Assembly: GCF_009728465.1 (NCBI RefSeq)
Contig: NZ_WOCD01000005.1
Coordinates: forward strand, 1-64,000
Reading direction: 5' to 3'
DNA from: Psychrosphaera haliotis
Lineage (GTDB): Bacteria > Pseudomonadota > Gammaproteobacteria > Enterobacterales > Alteromonadaceae
Length of the DNA stretch: 64,000 bases
The translations under genes and the position numbers were made by a program. Shown here piece after piece: positions 1-14,382 of this stretch; the stretch's first letter is position 1, and every line of letters begins with the position of its first letter. Below the pieces are notes generated by a model that was not told where the DNA came from, did no database searches, and worked only from the letters and a program-made list of their open reading frames with translations.

Positions 1-469
<469 letters not shown>

Positions 470-622
470 AAAGTTTAATCGCTACCCATTGAATTCTGTT
501 CAAATAAATTTCGTTCAGACACTCAATTGATAGTTACAAGTACTAAGCTGCCTTCCGAAGAAGAACCTTAGTGTGTTTTGTTACTACTCATCGGAGTGCC
601 CACACAAATAATTAATTACAAA

Positions 623-634
623 TTGTTAAAGAAC
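623..634 (-). promoter_or_regulatory. boxA antitermination site in the 16S leader (copy 1)
   Basis: The minus strand reads GTTCTTTAACAA, close to the bacterial rRNA boxA consensus TGCTCTTTAACAA. It lies between promoter P2 and the 16S gene, where the Nus antitermination complex normally loads. Confidence 0.75.
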
Positions 635-685
635 GTTTAGAGCCTTTCTGCTCTTGGTCTCGACTCTGTCTCAACCGGGATGCGC

Positions 686-713
686 ATTCTACACTTCCCT
701 AATTCGTTGTCAA
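686..713 (-). promoter_or_regulatory. rRNA promoter P2 (copy 1)
   Basis: The minus strand has TTGACA at 708-713, a 16-base spacer and TAGAAT at 686-691, followed by a GC-rich GCGCATCCC. This is a good sigma-70 promoter placed about 215 nt before the 16S gene and present identically in the other copy at 7244-7271. Confidence 0.8.
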
Positions 714-832
714 CGTTTTTAGTAAATCTTTTTCGTTATTTTGAAGAAGTTTTCTAAACCGTTTTGAGTCAATCCAAACCACCTTCACTTAACGTTTCAA
801 GCCGTTTGATGTCTCCCTGACAACGAGGACGC

Positions 833-860
833 ATTATAGAGATCTAATTACGTTGCGCAA
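833..860 (-). promoter_or_regulatory. rRNA promoter P1 (copy 1), stringent-type discriminator
   Basis: The minus strand has TTGCGC at 855-860, a 16-base spacer and a perfect TATAAT at 833-838, followed directly by GCGTCC. A short spacer and GC-rich discriminator are typical of growth-rate and ppGpp-controlled rRNA P1 promoters. The repeat shared between the two operons ends just upstream of this promoter. Confidence 0.8.
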
Positions 861-874
861 GCGCTTTTGTTAAA

Positions 875-1404
875 AAAGTGTGTTTTTCTTGTTGTTCGGC
901 TAAATATGTATCGATATGGGTTGTTTTCATACGACAACTGTCAGTTTTGATTAAAAAATCACTCTACTTAATGCTGTTTGGAACCAGCTGCAATGTATTG
1001 CCAGCGTTTATAGATACCGAGTGTTTGGCCGCTTGGGACTGCAAATACAAGCGTGTTTGACGCTTTTATGGGTATAAACTAAAAAAACTAGACTATAGGA
1101 CAACCTCTTTTTCTACTGGTTTTTATTCCGCCCCAGTCATCTCACAAAGCTTTTCCGTGTTCGAATCTATTCAAAGTAAAATAGCCATCATTCACAGTTA
1201 TTAATTAGCTTAAAAACGCTACAAGAATAAAACCACGCATGGCTTAGTGATAAAAGTAGACATAAAAAGCGCTAATTTCCAAAGTTATTGCGCAATTATT
1301 CATGATTTTTAAAAAAGTTCATAGGAAGGAAGCGTTCGTTGGAAGAACGTTGTAGAAACAATAAACCAAAAAAACGAGATAACAGAGACGTCAGTCGAAT
1401 TCCA
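875..1404. other. Intergenic spacer between tandem rRNA operons, nothing recognised
   Basis: This AT-rich stretch lies between the terminators of the upstream rRNA operon and promoter P1 of the next. I see no gene with a ribosome binding site, no tRNA and no recognisable small RNA in it. The few reading frames here are short and look accidental. Confidence 0.6.
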
Positions 1405-1432
1405 AGCAATAAAACCCCGACGCAAAACAGGG
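1405..1432 (-). terminator. Weak distal terminator-like hairpin after 5S
   Basis: On the minus strand a short CCC/GGGG hairpin is followed by TTTTATTG. It resembles the two stronger terminators at 1515-1544 and 1655-1686 and appears to be a degenerate third member of the series. Confidence 0.4.
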
Positions 1433-1450
1433 TACTCAAGTGCTGCGAAG

Positions 1451-1580
1451 GCATGGATGCCTAGGAGCGACCGAGGGAGAGCGCATTTCGAGTGAATTGG
1501 ATAAATCGCAGGCAATAAAAACCCCTCGCACAACGTGCAAGGGGTCAGTATGGGAGCCTGCCGGTCGACTGCATGGATGC
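1451..1580. repeat. Pair of GCATGGATGC-centred inverted repeats
   Basis: GCATGGATGC occurs at 1451-1460 and 1571-1580, exactly 120 bp apart. Each is the core of a larger palindrome: AGGCAT-GG-ATGCCT at the first, and CGACTGCAT-GG-ATGCAGTCG at 1567-1586. They sit among the terminators that follow the 5S gene. Function is unknown. Confidence 0.6.
1515..1544 (-). terminator. Rho-independent terminator (second after 5S)
   Basis: On the minus strand CCCCTTGCAC and GTGCGAGGGG form a stem (one mismatch) with a 3-nt loop, followed by TTTTTAT. It is a second, back-up terminator for the rRNA operon. Confidence 0.75.
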
Positions 1581-1654
1581 AGTCGGTTGATTGCGTCGGG
1601 AACGAGCAATCTAGAGCTTTAGCGAGCCGCCTTAATTGCTTAACGCCTAGAACG

Positions 1655-1686
1655 AAAAAATCCCCCGCACATATGTACGAGGGATT
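1655..1686 (-). terminator. Rho-independent terminator directly after 5S
   Basis: On the minus strand a stem starting AATCCC and closing GGGGATT is followed by six Ts. It begins about 13 nt beyond the 5S 3' end and is the natural terminator of the complete rRNA operon. Confidence 0.8.
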
Positions 1687-1698
1687 ATTCAATTGGGA

Positions 1699-1815
1699 GC
1701 CTGGCGGTGAGCTACTCTCGCATAGCAAATGCTACACTACCATCGCCGCAGCTGCGTTTCACTTCTGAGTTCGAAATGGAATCAGGTGGGTCCACAGCGC
1801 TATTGCCACCAGGCA
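1699..1815 (-). rRNA. rrf: 5S rRNA
   Basis: The minus strand starts TGCCTGGTGGC and ends GCCAGGCT, forming the closing stem of 5S rRNA. The conserved CCACCTGATTCC and GAACTCAGAAGTGAAACGC blocks lie between. The length of about 117 nt is normal. It follows the 23S gene by about 130 nt in the usual operon order. Confidence 0.95.
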
Positions 1816-1945
1816 AAGCTGTTTGTAATCGATGTTTTATAAACACCGCTTACTTAAATTGTCTTAACAATTAGAAAGCTGAAATAAGGTAATATTGTTT
1901 GTAATAATTCTGACCATCAGTGCTCAAGAACACTTAAGCGTTGTA

Positions 1946-4823
<2,878 letters not shown>

Positions 4824-5025
4824 ATACAACCTTAAATGCTCTCGCAGATTCAGTAGTATATTATGTGTCATATTTATTGGTTACTTGACTTGTATAAGGC
4901 CAAGAACCTGACATAAATAACGCTTGAGTTTTCTCTTACAGTGATAATCAAAATTATTTTTTAGTTGTTGAATAACAAATAAATAAACAATAATGTTTAC
5001 CTTATTTTTTTATCAGCTTTCCAAA

Positions 5026-5038
5026 TTGTTAAAGAGCA
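5026..5038 (-). promoter_or_regulatory. boxA antitermination site in the 16S-23S spacer
   Basis: The minus strand reads TGCTCTTTAACAA, an exact match to the rRNA boxA consensus. It lies between tRNA-Ala and 23S, the usual place for a second Nus loading site. Confidence 0.85.
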
Positions 5039-5121
5039 TGAGTTTATAAAAAACTCTAAACGATGCACACTAACTAATGTGTATGGTTTAGGGTTTTGAA
5101 TCGAGAAACTGAGTGTCAGTA

Positions 5122-5197
5122 TGGTGGAGCTACGCGGGATCGAACCGCGGACCTCTTGAATGCAAATCAAGCGCTCTCCCAGCTGAGCTATAGCCCC
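5122..5197 (-). tRNA. tRNA-Ala (TGC)
   Basis: A complete cloverleaf of 76 nt: acceptor GGGGCTA paired with TAGCTCC, D-loop AGCTCAGCTGGGAGAGC, anticodon loop TTTGCAA giving anticodon TGC, and T-loop GGTTCGATCC. The CCA end is encoded. It sits in the 16S-23S spacer next to tRNA-Ile. Confidence 0.97.
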
Positions 5198-5310
5198 ATA
5201 CTGAAGTCACGTCATTAAAACGATTGTCCAAATCACATTTGACAAGGCATTTTGTTACGCGGTTTAGACTATCTAAACAAGTAACGAAATAACGCAGTCA
5301 GGTGAGATTT

Positions 5311-5387
<77 letters not shown>

Positions 5388-5495
5388 ATCGTTTATGCTA
5401 CAAACTCTCGAATGCAGCTAACAGCTTGCAGCTTTCTCGCTCATTATTCGTAATTAATTATTTGTGTGAACACTTCGAAGGTGTAACTTCGTATA

Positions 5496-7028
<1,533 letters not shown>

Positions 7029-7180
7029 AAAGTTTAATCGCTACCCATTGAATTCTGTTCAAATAAATTTCGTTCAGACACTCAATTGATAGTTACAAGT
7101 ACTAAGCTGCCTTCCGAAGAAGAACCTTAGTGTGTTTGTTACCACTCATCGGAGTGCCCACACAAATAATTAATTACAAA

Positions 7181-7192
7181 TTGTTAAAGAAC
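7181..7192 (-). promoter_or_regulatory. boxA antitermination site in the 16S leader (copy 2)
   Basis: Minus strand GTTCTTTAACAA, in the same position relative to 16S as the boxA at 623-634. Confidence 0.75.
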
Positions 7193-7243
7193 GTTTAGAG
7201 CCTTTCTGCTCTTGGTCTCGACTCTGTCTCAACCGGGATGCGC

Positions 7244-7271
7244 ATTCTACACTTCCCTAATTCGTTGTCAA
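7244..7271 (-). promoter_or_regulatory. rRNA promoter P2 (copy 2)
   Basis: Minus strand TTGACA at 7266-7271, 16-base spacer, TAGAAT at 7244-7249, then GCGCATCCC. Identical to copy 1, but the sequence upstream of the -35 differs between the copies. Confidence 0.8.
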
Positions 7272-7402
7272 CGTTTTTAGTAAATCTTTTTCGACCTCTT
7301 GGAGGTAATAGCGAAGAAGTTTTCTAAACCGTTTTGAGTCAATCCAAACCACCTTCACTTAACGTTTCAAGCCGTTTGATGTCTCCCTGACAACGAGGAC
7401 GC

Positions 7403-7430
7403 ATTATAGAGATCTAATTACGTTGCGCAA
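7403..7430 (-). promoter_or_regulatory. rRNA promoter P1 (copy 2)
   Basis: Minus strand TTGCGC at 7425-7430, 16-base spacer, TATAAT at 7403-7408, GC-rich discriminator GCGTCC. It drives the complete rRNA operon. Confidence 0.8.
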
Positions 7431-7698
7431 GCGCTTTTGTTAAATATAACCACTAAAATAAACCGACCGAACAAAGATTAAACAAGTCGTTTAAAATGCA
7501 AACTGAAACACCTCTTTTTTAGTTAATTTAGGGTAAAAACTTTAGTACTTAATATTCGGCCAACCTCAAAATAACTAGAACTATGACAGAAATGGGTCTA
7601 GCGTATAAATATCTCCTTATAGAATGTGTATGGAAATACGCTAATAAAGTACAATAGGGAAAACAGATACAGTTCATATTTAACAATGGAGAGATACA

Positions 7699-8262
7699 TT
7701 GACTGATTATTTAATTAAGAACTTAAGTAACGAAGACTTTGCAGCAGTAATAGAACTGGGCAATAAAGTTCATGGAGATGGCTATTTAGATGAAACGTCT
7801 ATAGGCAAGATCTTAGATCAAAGTACGGTAGGTTCATTAAATGCTAGTTACGTTATGTATCACGATCAAACATTAGTAGGCTTTAGATTATCCTACGCCC
7901 CTAATAAATGGCCACTAGATAAATGGTGTACTTCAGACAAGTGGCCGGTTAATAAAGAACATGTTGCTTACTTTAAATGTAATACCATACATCCTGACTA
8001 CCAGGGCAAAGGGTTAGGCGGACAATTATTACAAACCTCTATAACTACCTTAAAAGAAATGGGTGCAAAAGCAGGGTTAAGTCATATATGGATGCAAAGT
8101 CCAGGTAATGCTTCTTTTAAGTATTTTACAAAAGCAGGCGGACAATTAATAAAGACTCATGCACGCAGGTGGAATGACGATCCAACCATTCCAGACTACA
8201 TTTGTATTTTGTGTGGTAATGATTGTCATTGTGATGCATCTGAAATGATGTTGGTCTTTTAA
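7699..8262 (+). CDS. GNAT-family N-acetyltransferase with C-terminal four-cysteine tail
   Basis: A 187-residue protein of the GNAT acetyltransferase superfamily. The acetyl-CoA pyrophosphate-binding signature QGKGLGG is at residues 102-108, followed by the usual helix. The substrate is not evident. The last 20 residues hold C169, C172, C176 and C178 (CxxC-x3-CxC), an unusual tail that could bind a metal. The start is TTG at 7699, preceded by GGAGAG about 6 nt upstream; no better ATG is available. Its stop is only 3 nt before the next gene, an FAD oxidoreductase, so the two are probably one transcription unit acting on the same amine or amino-acid-like substrate (inference). Confidence 0.85.
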   Translation: MTDYLIKNLSNEDFAAVIELGNKVHGDGYLDETSIGKILDQSTVGSLNASYVMYHDQTLVGFRLSYAPNKWPLDKWCTSDKWPVNKEHVAYFKCNTIHPDYQGKGLGGQLLQTSITTLKEMGAKAGLSHIWMQSPGNASFKYFTKAGGQLIKTHARRWNDDPTIPDYICILCGNDCHCDASEMMLVF

Positions 8263-8265
8263 TAA

Positions 8266-9609
8266 ATGTACAAGTCGAATATGTACGATCCTTTTGTTGA
8301 AAATCAGATTCCATTTAATCAACCTTCGACAGATTCATACTGGAGCGCTAATACTCAACCAATAACAACTACAACATTAGATACAGATATTCAAACTGAT
8401 GTTCTTATTGTTGGGGCTGGTTATACTGGGTTGAGTTGCGCTATCGAATTAGCGAAGGCAGGAATTAAAAATATAACTGTCATAGACGCAAACCAAATTG
8501 GTTGGGGATGCAGTAGCAGAAACGCAGGTTTTGTATTACCAGGTAGTGGTCGCCTAAGCTATAAAGAGTTGGAATCACGTTTTGGAACCGCTCAAACTTT
8601 AAAGCTCCATGATCAGTTTATTAGCGCAATAGATTTACTTGAAACTCGGCTATCTAGCTTACCCGGCAATGCAGATAAAACAGAGCAGGGGTATTTAAAG
8701 CTGGCACACAGCAAATCCTGGTTTGAAAAGCTCAACTCTAGTGCAGCCTATTTACAAAGTAACTTCAACTATGATGTTGAAGTGATAACAAAGAGTGACT
8801 TCAATAAAAACTTTGTAAACCACCAGCATGTATATGGAGCAATTCGTTATAAAAACGGTTTTGGTCTTAATCCACTTAAACTTGTTAATCACTATGCTCA
8901 ACTAGCGCTGGATTTAGGCGTTAATATTTACACTCACTCCCCTGCTAATGAAATAACAAAATCCGGAAATAATACTCACCATGTTATTACGCCAACTGGT
9001 TCAATTAAAACCAATAAGCTTGTCATTGCAACAAATGGCTATACGCCAAAAAGTTTGAACACACCATTAAATGGAAAAGTTCTGCCAGTTTTAACCAGTG
9101 TGATTGTGACTCGCCCTTTGACACAAAGTGAAATAGAACAAAGTAACTTTAAAACTCATCAAGTGATGATGGATACCAGGGAATTAAAATATTACTACCG
9201 TCTCCTACCCGACAATAGAATACTTTTTGGTGGACGAAGCGCGATTACAGGAAAAGCGGCATCAAACCCTAAATACCAACAAAGACTTCTTCAAGAGTTA
9301 CAATCAAGTTTTGTTGGTTTAGATACAGTGACTATTGATCATGGTTGGAGTGGCTGGATTTCTGTCGCATTCGATCAAATGCCACATATATACAAAACCG
9401 AAGACGATATATTTTATGCCACTGGTTATTGCGGCTCAGGTGTATCCTTTAGTGCATGGGCCGGTAAACAACTTGCTGATTTAATTTCTGAACAAGAAGC
9501 AAGTTCACCACTCATGACAGAACTGCCTTCATTTCCATTTGCCCCATTTAGAAGAATGGGACAAAGGTTTTTCTATCAATATGGTCGTTTAAAAGACTGG
9601 GCTCAATAA
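8266..9609 (+). CDS. FAD-dependent amine/amino acid oxidase (DAO family, PuuB-like)
   Basis: A 447-residue flavoprotein of the D-amino-acid-oxidase/glycine-oxidase fold. The N-terminal SYWSAN followed about 20 residues later by the dinucleotide-binding GAGYTG (residues 50-55) is the layout of gamma-glutamylputrescine oxidase PuuB and its relatives. The RNAGF block (85-89) and the C-terminal ATGYCGSGV flavin-contacting loop are also typical. It would oxidise a C-N bond of an amine or amino acid to an aldehyde or imine, yielding hydrogen peroxide. Substrate specificity cannot be read from sequence. ATG at 8266 is used; ATG at 8281 is an alternative and neither has a strong ribosome binding site, which fits translational coupling to the GNAT gene just upstream. 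There is no puu operon around it. Confidence 0.85.
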   Translation: MYKSNMYDPFVENQIPFNQPSTDSYWSANTQPITTTTLDTDIQTDVLIVGAGYTGLSCAIELAKAGIKNITVIDANQIGWGCSSRNAGFVLPGSGRLSYKELESRFGTAQTLKLHDQFISAIDLLETRLSSLPGNADKTEQGYLKLAHSKSWFEKLNSSAAYLQSNFNYDVEVITKSDFNKNFVNHQHVYGAIRYKNGFGLNPLKLVNHYAQLALDLGVNIYTHSPANEITKSGNNTHHVITPTGSIKTNKLVIATNGYTPKSLNTPLNGKVLPVLTSVIVTRPLTQSEIEQSNFKTHQVMMDTRELKYYYRLLPDNRILFGGRSAITGKAASNPKYQQRLLQELQSSFVGLDTVTIDHGWSGWISVAFDQMPHIYKTEDDIFYATGYCGSGVSFSAWAGKQLADLISEQEASSPLMTELPSFPFAPFRRMGQRFFYQYGRLKDWAQ

Positions 9610-9661
9610 CTTCAGTCGTTGATCTTACACAATCACAGACTGCGCTAAACAATCACAACGT

Positions 9662-10510
9662 TTAATATAAAAGAGTATATAACTGGCGACGATACTTTGT
9701 CGCTAGCTCATCCCCATCAGGAAGACTCGCAATAACATCTAGATAAAGCTTTTTAGCTTCACCAAACCCTAAATCCTTTTTAAGAACCGTCAGTAACAAC
9801 TGTAAAGCGTCTTCCTGTTTTTTGACTTGATGATAAGCAATAGCCAATTGACACTTTAACTCTAAAGAGTCGGGTTCAGCTTTTAGTGCACTTTGAAGCG
9901 CCTGAATCTCTGGAGTATCGGCAGCTTGCTCCGCTAATTCGTATTTTGCTAATACATGTTGATATTGAGTATTTTGATTCGCCAGTTTGACCTGCTCTAA
10001 AATAGCTTTAGCTTCATCCATTTTGCCAATGTCTACGCAAATATCAGCTAATAGAATGGTAAAGTCAGGATTTTCTGGATCAAATTCTAATGCTTGTTTT
10101 ATAAAAGTATACGCTGAAGGCTTATCTCCAGTTTGGTGCGCTGCAATCGCTTGTTGAAAAAGCTCATGCTCAGGTTTTGGCAAATGCTTTTCTAACATCG
10201 CGTTTATTTCTGACTCTGACTGAACCCCTGCAAAACCATCAATTGGCTGACCATCTTTAAATAACATAACGGTTGGCAAGCTTTTAATGCCAAACTGCAC
10301 TGCTAATTGTTGCTGTTCGTCACAATTTACTTTAGCTAAAACCACTTTACCTATATTTTCAGATGCGATTTTATCAAGTACCGGCATTAACTGTTTACAA
10401 GGTTCGCACCAGTCCGCCCAAAAATCGATAATGAATAAAGTGTCTTTTGAAGGTTCTAAAAGATCCGCTTGAATGTTTTCAGCCGTTAGATTGAATATAT
10501 TAGGAGACAT
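9662..10510 (-). CDS. cnoX: CnoX (YbbN) thioredoxin-TPR chaperedoxin
   Basis: About 282 residues, the same length as E. coli CnoX/YbbN. An N-terminal thioredoxin domain carries WADWCEPC (C35 and C38) and the cis-proline loop SLPT (P79). The C-terminal half is TPR-like helical repeats. In E. coli CnoX protects proteins from overoxidation and hands them to chaperones; E. coli CnoX lacks the full CxxC, whereas here both cysteines are present, so redox activity is likely. The reading frame extends further upstream, but ATG at 10510 gives the family's normal N-terminus (MSPNIFNLTAENIQ). It stands after the greA terminator as a separate unit transcribed leftward. Confidence 0.92.
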   Translation of the reverse strand: MSPNIFNLTAENIQADLLEPSKDTLFIIDFWADWCEPCKQLMPVLDKIASENIGKVVLAKVNCDEQQQLAVQFGIKSLPTVMLFKDGQPIDGFAGVQSESEINAMLEKHLPKPEHELFQQAIAAHQTGDKPSAYTFIKQALEFDPENPDFTILLADICVDIGKMDEAKAILEQVKLANQNTQYQHVLAKYELAEQAADTPEIQALQSALKAEPDSLELKCQLAIAYHQVKKQEDALQLLLTVLKKDLGFGEAKKLYLDVIASLPDGDELATKYRRQLYTLLY

Positions 10511-10599
10511 AGTACTCACATTGAAAATTGAAACGTTAAAATGAATGATAGTTGCGAGCAACTTACCCTTTATATAGGTATGGAATCGCATTTTTCAAG

Positions 10600-10628
10600 C
10601 AAAAAAAAGCCAGTGATTAACTGGCTTC
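10600..10628 (-). terminator. Rho-independent terminator after greA
   Basis: On the minus strand AAGCCAGT and ACTGGCTT form a stem with a short loop, followed by eight Ts. It lies 27 nt beyond the greA stop and ends the dapB-carAB-greA unit. Confidence 0.9.
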
Positions 10629-10654
10629 TATAATTTGCTATCAAGTCTTATGGA

Positions 10655-11134
10655 CTAGATATATTGAACTTCGATAATTTCGAATTCAACATTACCAGCT
10701 GGTGTTGTGATTGTAACAACATCATCTAAGCTTTTACCAATTAAGCCTCTCGCGATAGGAGAGCCAATTGATATTTTACCTTTTTTAATGTCAGCTTCAT
10801 CTTCGCCAACAATATGGTAAGTCGTTTCGTCATCAGTATCACAGTTAACAATTGTTACTGTTGTACCAAAAATTACTTTGCCAGTATTTGGCATTTTGGT
10901 TACGTCGATGATTTGAACATTTGAAAGTTTCGCTTCAATCTCTTGAATTCGACCTTCACAAAAGCCCTGCTGTTCACGCGCTGCATGATATTCAGCATTT
11001 TCTTTTAAGTCGCCGTGCTCACGTGCAGATGCAATATCAGCAACGATACGTGGGCGGACTACTGTTTTAAGCTCATTTAATTCCTCGCGAAGGGCTTCCG
11101 CGCCCTTCACTGTCATTGGAACTTGAGTACTCAT
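10655..11134 (-). CDS. greA: Transcription elongation factor GreA
   Basis: A 159-residue GreA, against 158 in E. coli. The N-terminal coiled coil (residues about 1-77) carries the acidic tip motif with [13 protein letters not shown], which reaches into the RNA polymerase channel to stimulate cleavage of backtracked RNA. The C-terminal FKBP-like domain ends in [11 protein letters not shown]. The start ATG lies 2 nt after the carB stop, so it is translationally coupled to carB. The order carA-carB-greA is common in pseudomonads and Alteromonadales. Confidence 0.97.
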   Translation of the reverse strand: MSTQVPMTVKGAEALREELNELKTVVRPRIVADIASAREHGDLKENAEYHAAREQQGFCEGRIQEIEAKLSNVQIIDVTKMPNTGKVIFGTTVTIVNCDTDDETTYHIVGEDEADIKKGKISIGSPIARGLIGKSLDDVVTITTPAGNVEFEIIEVQYI

Positions 11135-11136
11135 AA

Positions 11137-14100
11137 TTATTGAATTCTCTTATGTAAGTTTTGTACTGAATCTACTGTACCACGATCATCCGCTGTATTT
11201 GCCAAACATGTTGCAAACGCCGCATTTAACGTAGTTGTATAATTCGCCTTATAGCGCAATGCACCACGACGTAACACTTTAGAGTCTTCAATTGCTTGGC
11301 GACCTTCAACAGTATTAATGATATAGCTATATTCGCCATTTTTAATACGGTCTAGAATATGAGGTCGGCCTTCGTAAACTTTGTTTACTTTACGACAAGA
11401 GATCCCTGCTTCACTTAACACTTTATGTGAACCACGTGTTGCGTCTAGCTCAAAGCCAGCTTCAATTAGCTTTCTAGCTAAATCGATTACACGCACTTTA
11501 TCCGTATCGCGAACTGAAATCAATGCTCTACCGTCACGTGCTAATTCAATACTCGCACCAAGTTGAGCTTTTGCGTAGGCTTCTTCAAACGTATTACCTA
11601 CACCCATTACTTCACCAGTAGACCTCATTTCAGGGCCTCGCATTGGATCTACACCATGGAATTTGTTAAATGGAATAACAACTTCTTTCACAGAGTAATA
11701 AGGTGGAATAATTTCTTTAGTAATACCTTGAGATGCTAAGCTTTGACCTGCCATAACGCGTGCAGCAATTTTAGCAACTGGCATACCTGTCGCTTTTGAA
11801 ACAAAAGGAACTGTACGAGCAGCACGAGGGTTAACTTCGATTAAATAAACTTCGCCATCTTTAACGGCAAACTGCGTATTCATCAAACCAATAACACCCA
11901 GCTCTAATGCCATATCACGAACTTGCTTACGCATTACGTCTTGAATTTGGTTAGATAGAGTATATGCAGGCAATGAACATGCCGAGTCACCTGAGTGAAC
12001 ACCCGCTTGCTCAATGTGTTCCATAATACCTGCAATCACGACATCTTTACCGTCACAAATCGCATCAACGTCTACTTCAATCGCATCATCTAAGAAACGG
12101 TCTAATAAAACTGGTGCTTCATTTGAAACAGATACCGCTTCGGTCATATAACGACGTAAATCATTTTCATCATAAACGATTTCCATTGCACGGCCGCCTA
12201 ATACATAAGATGGACGAACAACGAGTGGGAAACCGATTTCTTTTGATTTACTAATAGCTTGTTCAACAGAAGTGACCGTAGAGTTTTCAGGCTGTAGCAA
12301 GTCTAAACGTTCAACCATTTGTTGGAAACGCTCACGGTCTTCAGCGCGGTCAATTGCATCTGGAGAAGTACCAATAATTGGAACTCCGTTAGCTTCAAGC
12401 TCACGAGCCAATTTAAGTGGTGTTTGACCACCATACTGAACGATGACACCTTTTGGTTTTTCAACTCGAACAATCTCAAGCACATCTTCAAGCGTAATTG
12501 GTTCAAAATACAAACGGTCTGACGTATCGTAATCGGTAGAAACCGTTTCTGGGTTACAGTTCACCATGATTGTCTCGTAACCATCTTCGCGCAGTGCAAG
12601 AGAGGCGTGAACACAACAATAGTCAAACTCAATACCTTGACCTATTCGGTTAGGGCCGCCACCGATAACCATGATTTTGTCTTTATCAGACGGTAAAGAC
12701 TCACACTCGTCATCATAACTTGAATACATGTATGCTGTATCTGAACTAAATTCAGCAGCACAAGTATCAACACGTTTGTAAACAGGCAGTATTCCAAACG
12801 CTTGACGTTTTTTACGAATTTCTTTTTCGCTTACCGCTAGTACGTCCGCGATACGTTGATCAGCAAAACCTTTACGTTTTAGCGAACGAAGGAAGTGCTC
12901 GTCTAGACCTGCAAATCCACGTTCAGCAACTAATTGCTCTTGTTTTATCAAGTCTTCAATTTGAACTAAGAACCATGGGTCAACATTAGTTAACTTAAAT
13001 ACGGCTTCTAAGTCCATACCGTGTCTGAAGGCATCGCCTATATACCAAATACGTTCAGCACCTGGCTCTTTTAACTCACGAATTATTTTTTCGTGAGCGT
13101 CTTCACTTGATAAATCAATAATTGGATCAAAGCCTGATACGCCAACTTCTAGTCCACGTAATGCTTTTTGAAGTGATTCTTGTTGGTTACGGCCAATTGC
13201 CATTACTTCACCAACCGACTTCATTTGAGTTGTTAATCTATCGTCAGCGCCAGCAAACTTTTCAAAGTTGAAGCGAGGGATTTTTGTAACTACATAGTCA
13301 ATAGTCGGTTCAAATGACGCAGGTGTTGCACCGCCGGTAATGTCATTGCTTAATTCGTCTAACGTATAACCTACTGCTAACTTAGCGGCAATTTTTGCGA
13401 TTGGGAAACCCGTCGCTTTTGACGCTAACGCAGATGAACGAGAAACACGTGGGTTCATTTCGATGATAACCATACGGCCATCAACTGGGTTAACACCAAA
13501 CTGTACGTTTGAACCACCAGTTTCAACACCAATTTCACGTAAAACTGCGCAAGACGCATTTCGCATGATTTGGAATTCTTTGTCCGTTAGGGTCTGTGCA
13601 GGCGCAACCGTAATTGAGTCACCGGTGTGAACACCCATGGCATCGAAGTTTTCGATTGAACAAATAATGATACAGTTGTCGTTCTTGTCGCGAACCACTT
13701 CCATTTCATATTCTTTCCAGCCAATTAAAGACTCATCAATTAATAACTCGCTCGTTGGGGATAAGTCCAAGCCGCGACGACAGATTTCGTCAAACTCTTC
13801 TTTGTTGTAAGCGATACCGCCACCGCTTCCCCCCATAGTGAACGAAGGTCGAATAATACAAGGAAAGCCAATTCGAGTTAGAACATCATAAGCACCATCG
13901 ATAGTGTTACATGTTTCTGCTCTTGGGCATTCCAATCCAATCTTTTTCATCGCCTTGTCAAAACGACTGCGGTCTTCTGCCTTGTCAATTGCGTCGGCAG
14001 ATGCACCAATCATTTCAACGTTATACTTTTCAAGTACGCCATGCTTTTCCAAATCTAATGCACAGTTCAGCGCTGTTTGGCCACCCATTGTAGGTAATAC

Positions 14101-14355
14101 TGCATCCGGACGTTCTTTTTCTATAATTTTTTCAACTACTTCCCAATGAATAGGCTCGATATAAGTCGCATCTGCCATCTCTGGGTCAGTCATAATAGTC
14201 GCAGGATTCGAGTTTACTAGGATAACTCGATAACCTTCTTCTTTTAATGCTTTACAGGCTTGCGCACCTGAATAGTCAAATTCACAAGCTTGACCAATAA
14301 CTATTGGGCCCGCACCCAATAATAAGATACTTTTTAAGTCGGAACGTTTAGGCAT
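11137..14355 (-). CDS. carB: Carbamoyl-phosphate synthase large subunit
   Basis: At 1072 residues (1073 in E. coli) this is the full-length synthetase subunit that makes carbamoyl phosphate from ammonia, bicarbonate and two ATP for pyrimidine and arginine synthesis. The two homologous ATP-grasp halves are visible, each with its glycine-rich block ([15 protein letters not shown] near the N-terminus and [16 protein letters not shown] in the second half). The C-terminal methylglyoxal-synthase-like allosteric domain follows. It starts 27 nt after carA and is coupled to greA. No internal disruption is seen. Confidence 0.98.
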   Translation of the reverse strand: MPKRSDLKSILLLGAGPIVIGQACEFDYSGAQACKALKEEGYRVILVNSNPATIMTDPEMADATYIEPIHWEVVEKIIEKERPDAVLPTMGGQTALNCALDLEKHGVLEKYNVEMIGASADAIDKAEDRSRFDKAMKKIGLECPRAETCNTIDGAYDVLTRIGFPCIIRPSFTMGGSGGGIAYNKEEFDEICRRGLDLSPTSELLIDESLIGWKEYEMEVVRDKNDNCIIICSIENFDAMGVHTGDSITVAPAQTLTDKEFQIMRNASCAVLREIGVETGGSNVQFGVNPVDGRMVIIEMNPRVSRSSALASKATGFPIAKIAAKLAVGYTLDELSNDITGGATPASFEPTIDYVVTKIPRFNFEKFAGADDRLTTQMKSVGEVMAIGRNQQESLQKALRGLEVGVSGFDPIIDLSSEDAHEKIIRELKEPGAERIWYIGDAFRHGMDLEAVFKLTNVDPWFLVQIEDLIKQEQLVAERGFAGLDEHFLRSLKRKGFADQRIADVLAVSEKEIRKKRQAFGILPVYKRVDTCAAEFSSDTAYMYSSYDDECESLPSDKDKIMVIGGGPNRIGQGIEFDYCCVHASLALREDGYETIMVNCNPETVSTDYDTSDRLYFEPITLEDVLEIVRVEKPKGVIVQYGGQTPLKLARELEANGVPIIGTSPDAIDRAEDRERFQQMVERLDLLQPENSTVTSVEQAISKSKEIGFPLVVRPSYVLGGRAMEIVYDENDLRRYMTEAVSVSNEAPVLLDRFLDDAIEVDVDAICDGKDVVIAGIMEHIEQAGVHSGDSACSLPAYTLSNQIQDVMRKQVRDMALELGVIGLMNTQFAVKDGEVYLIEVNPRAARTVPFVSKATGMPVAKIAARVMAGQSLASQGITKEIIPPYYSVKEVVIPFNKFHGVDPMRGPEMRSTGEVMGVGNTFEEAYAKAQLGASIELARDGRALISVRDTDKVRVIDLARKLIEAGFELDATRGSHKVLSEAGISCRKVNKVYEGRPHILDRIKNGEYSYIINTVEGRQAIEDSKVLRRGALRYKANYTTTLNAAFATCLANTADDRGTVDSVQNLHKRIQ

Positions 14356-14382
14356 AGTGTAAGTCTCTTAAATTCGGTGAAA

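Noticed and set aside
875..1404. Small RNA gene between the rRNA operons
   Set aside because: No promoter-terminator pair or stable stem was convincing; the region is plain AT-rich sequence by eye.
1309..1728. A 139-codon minus-strand open frame across the 5S terminators
   Set aside because: It overlaps three terminator hairpins and the 5S 3' end, has no ribosome binding site and no recognisable protein features.
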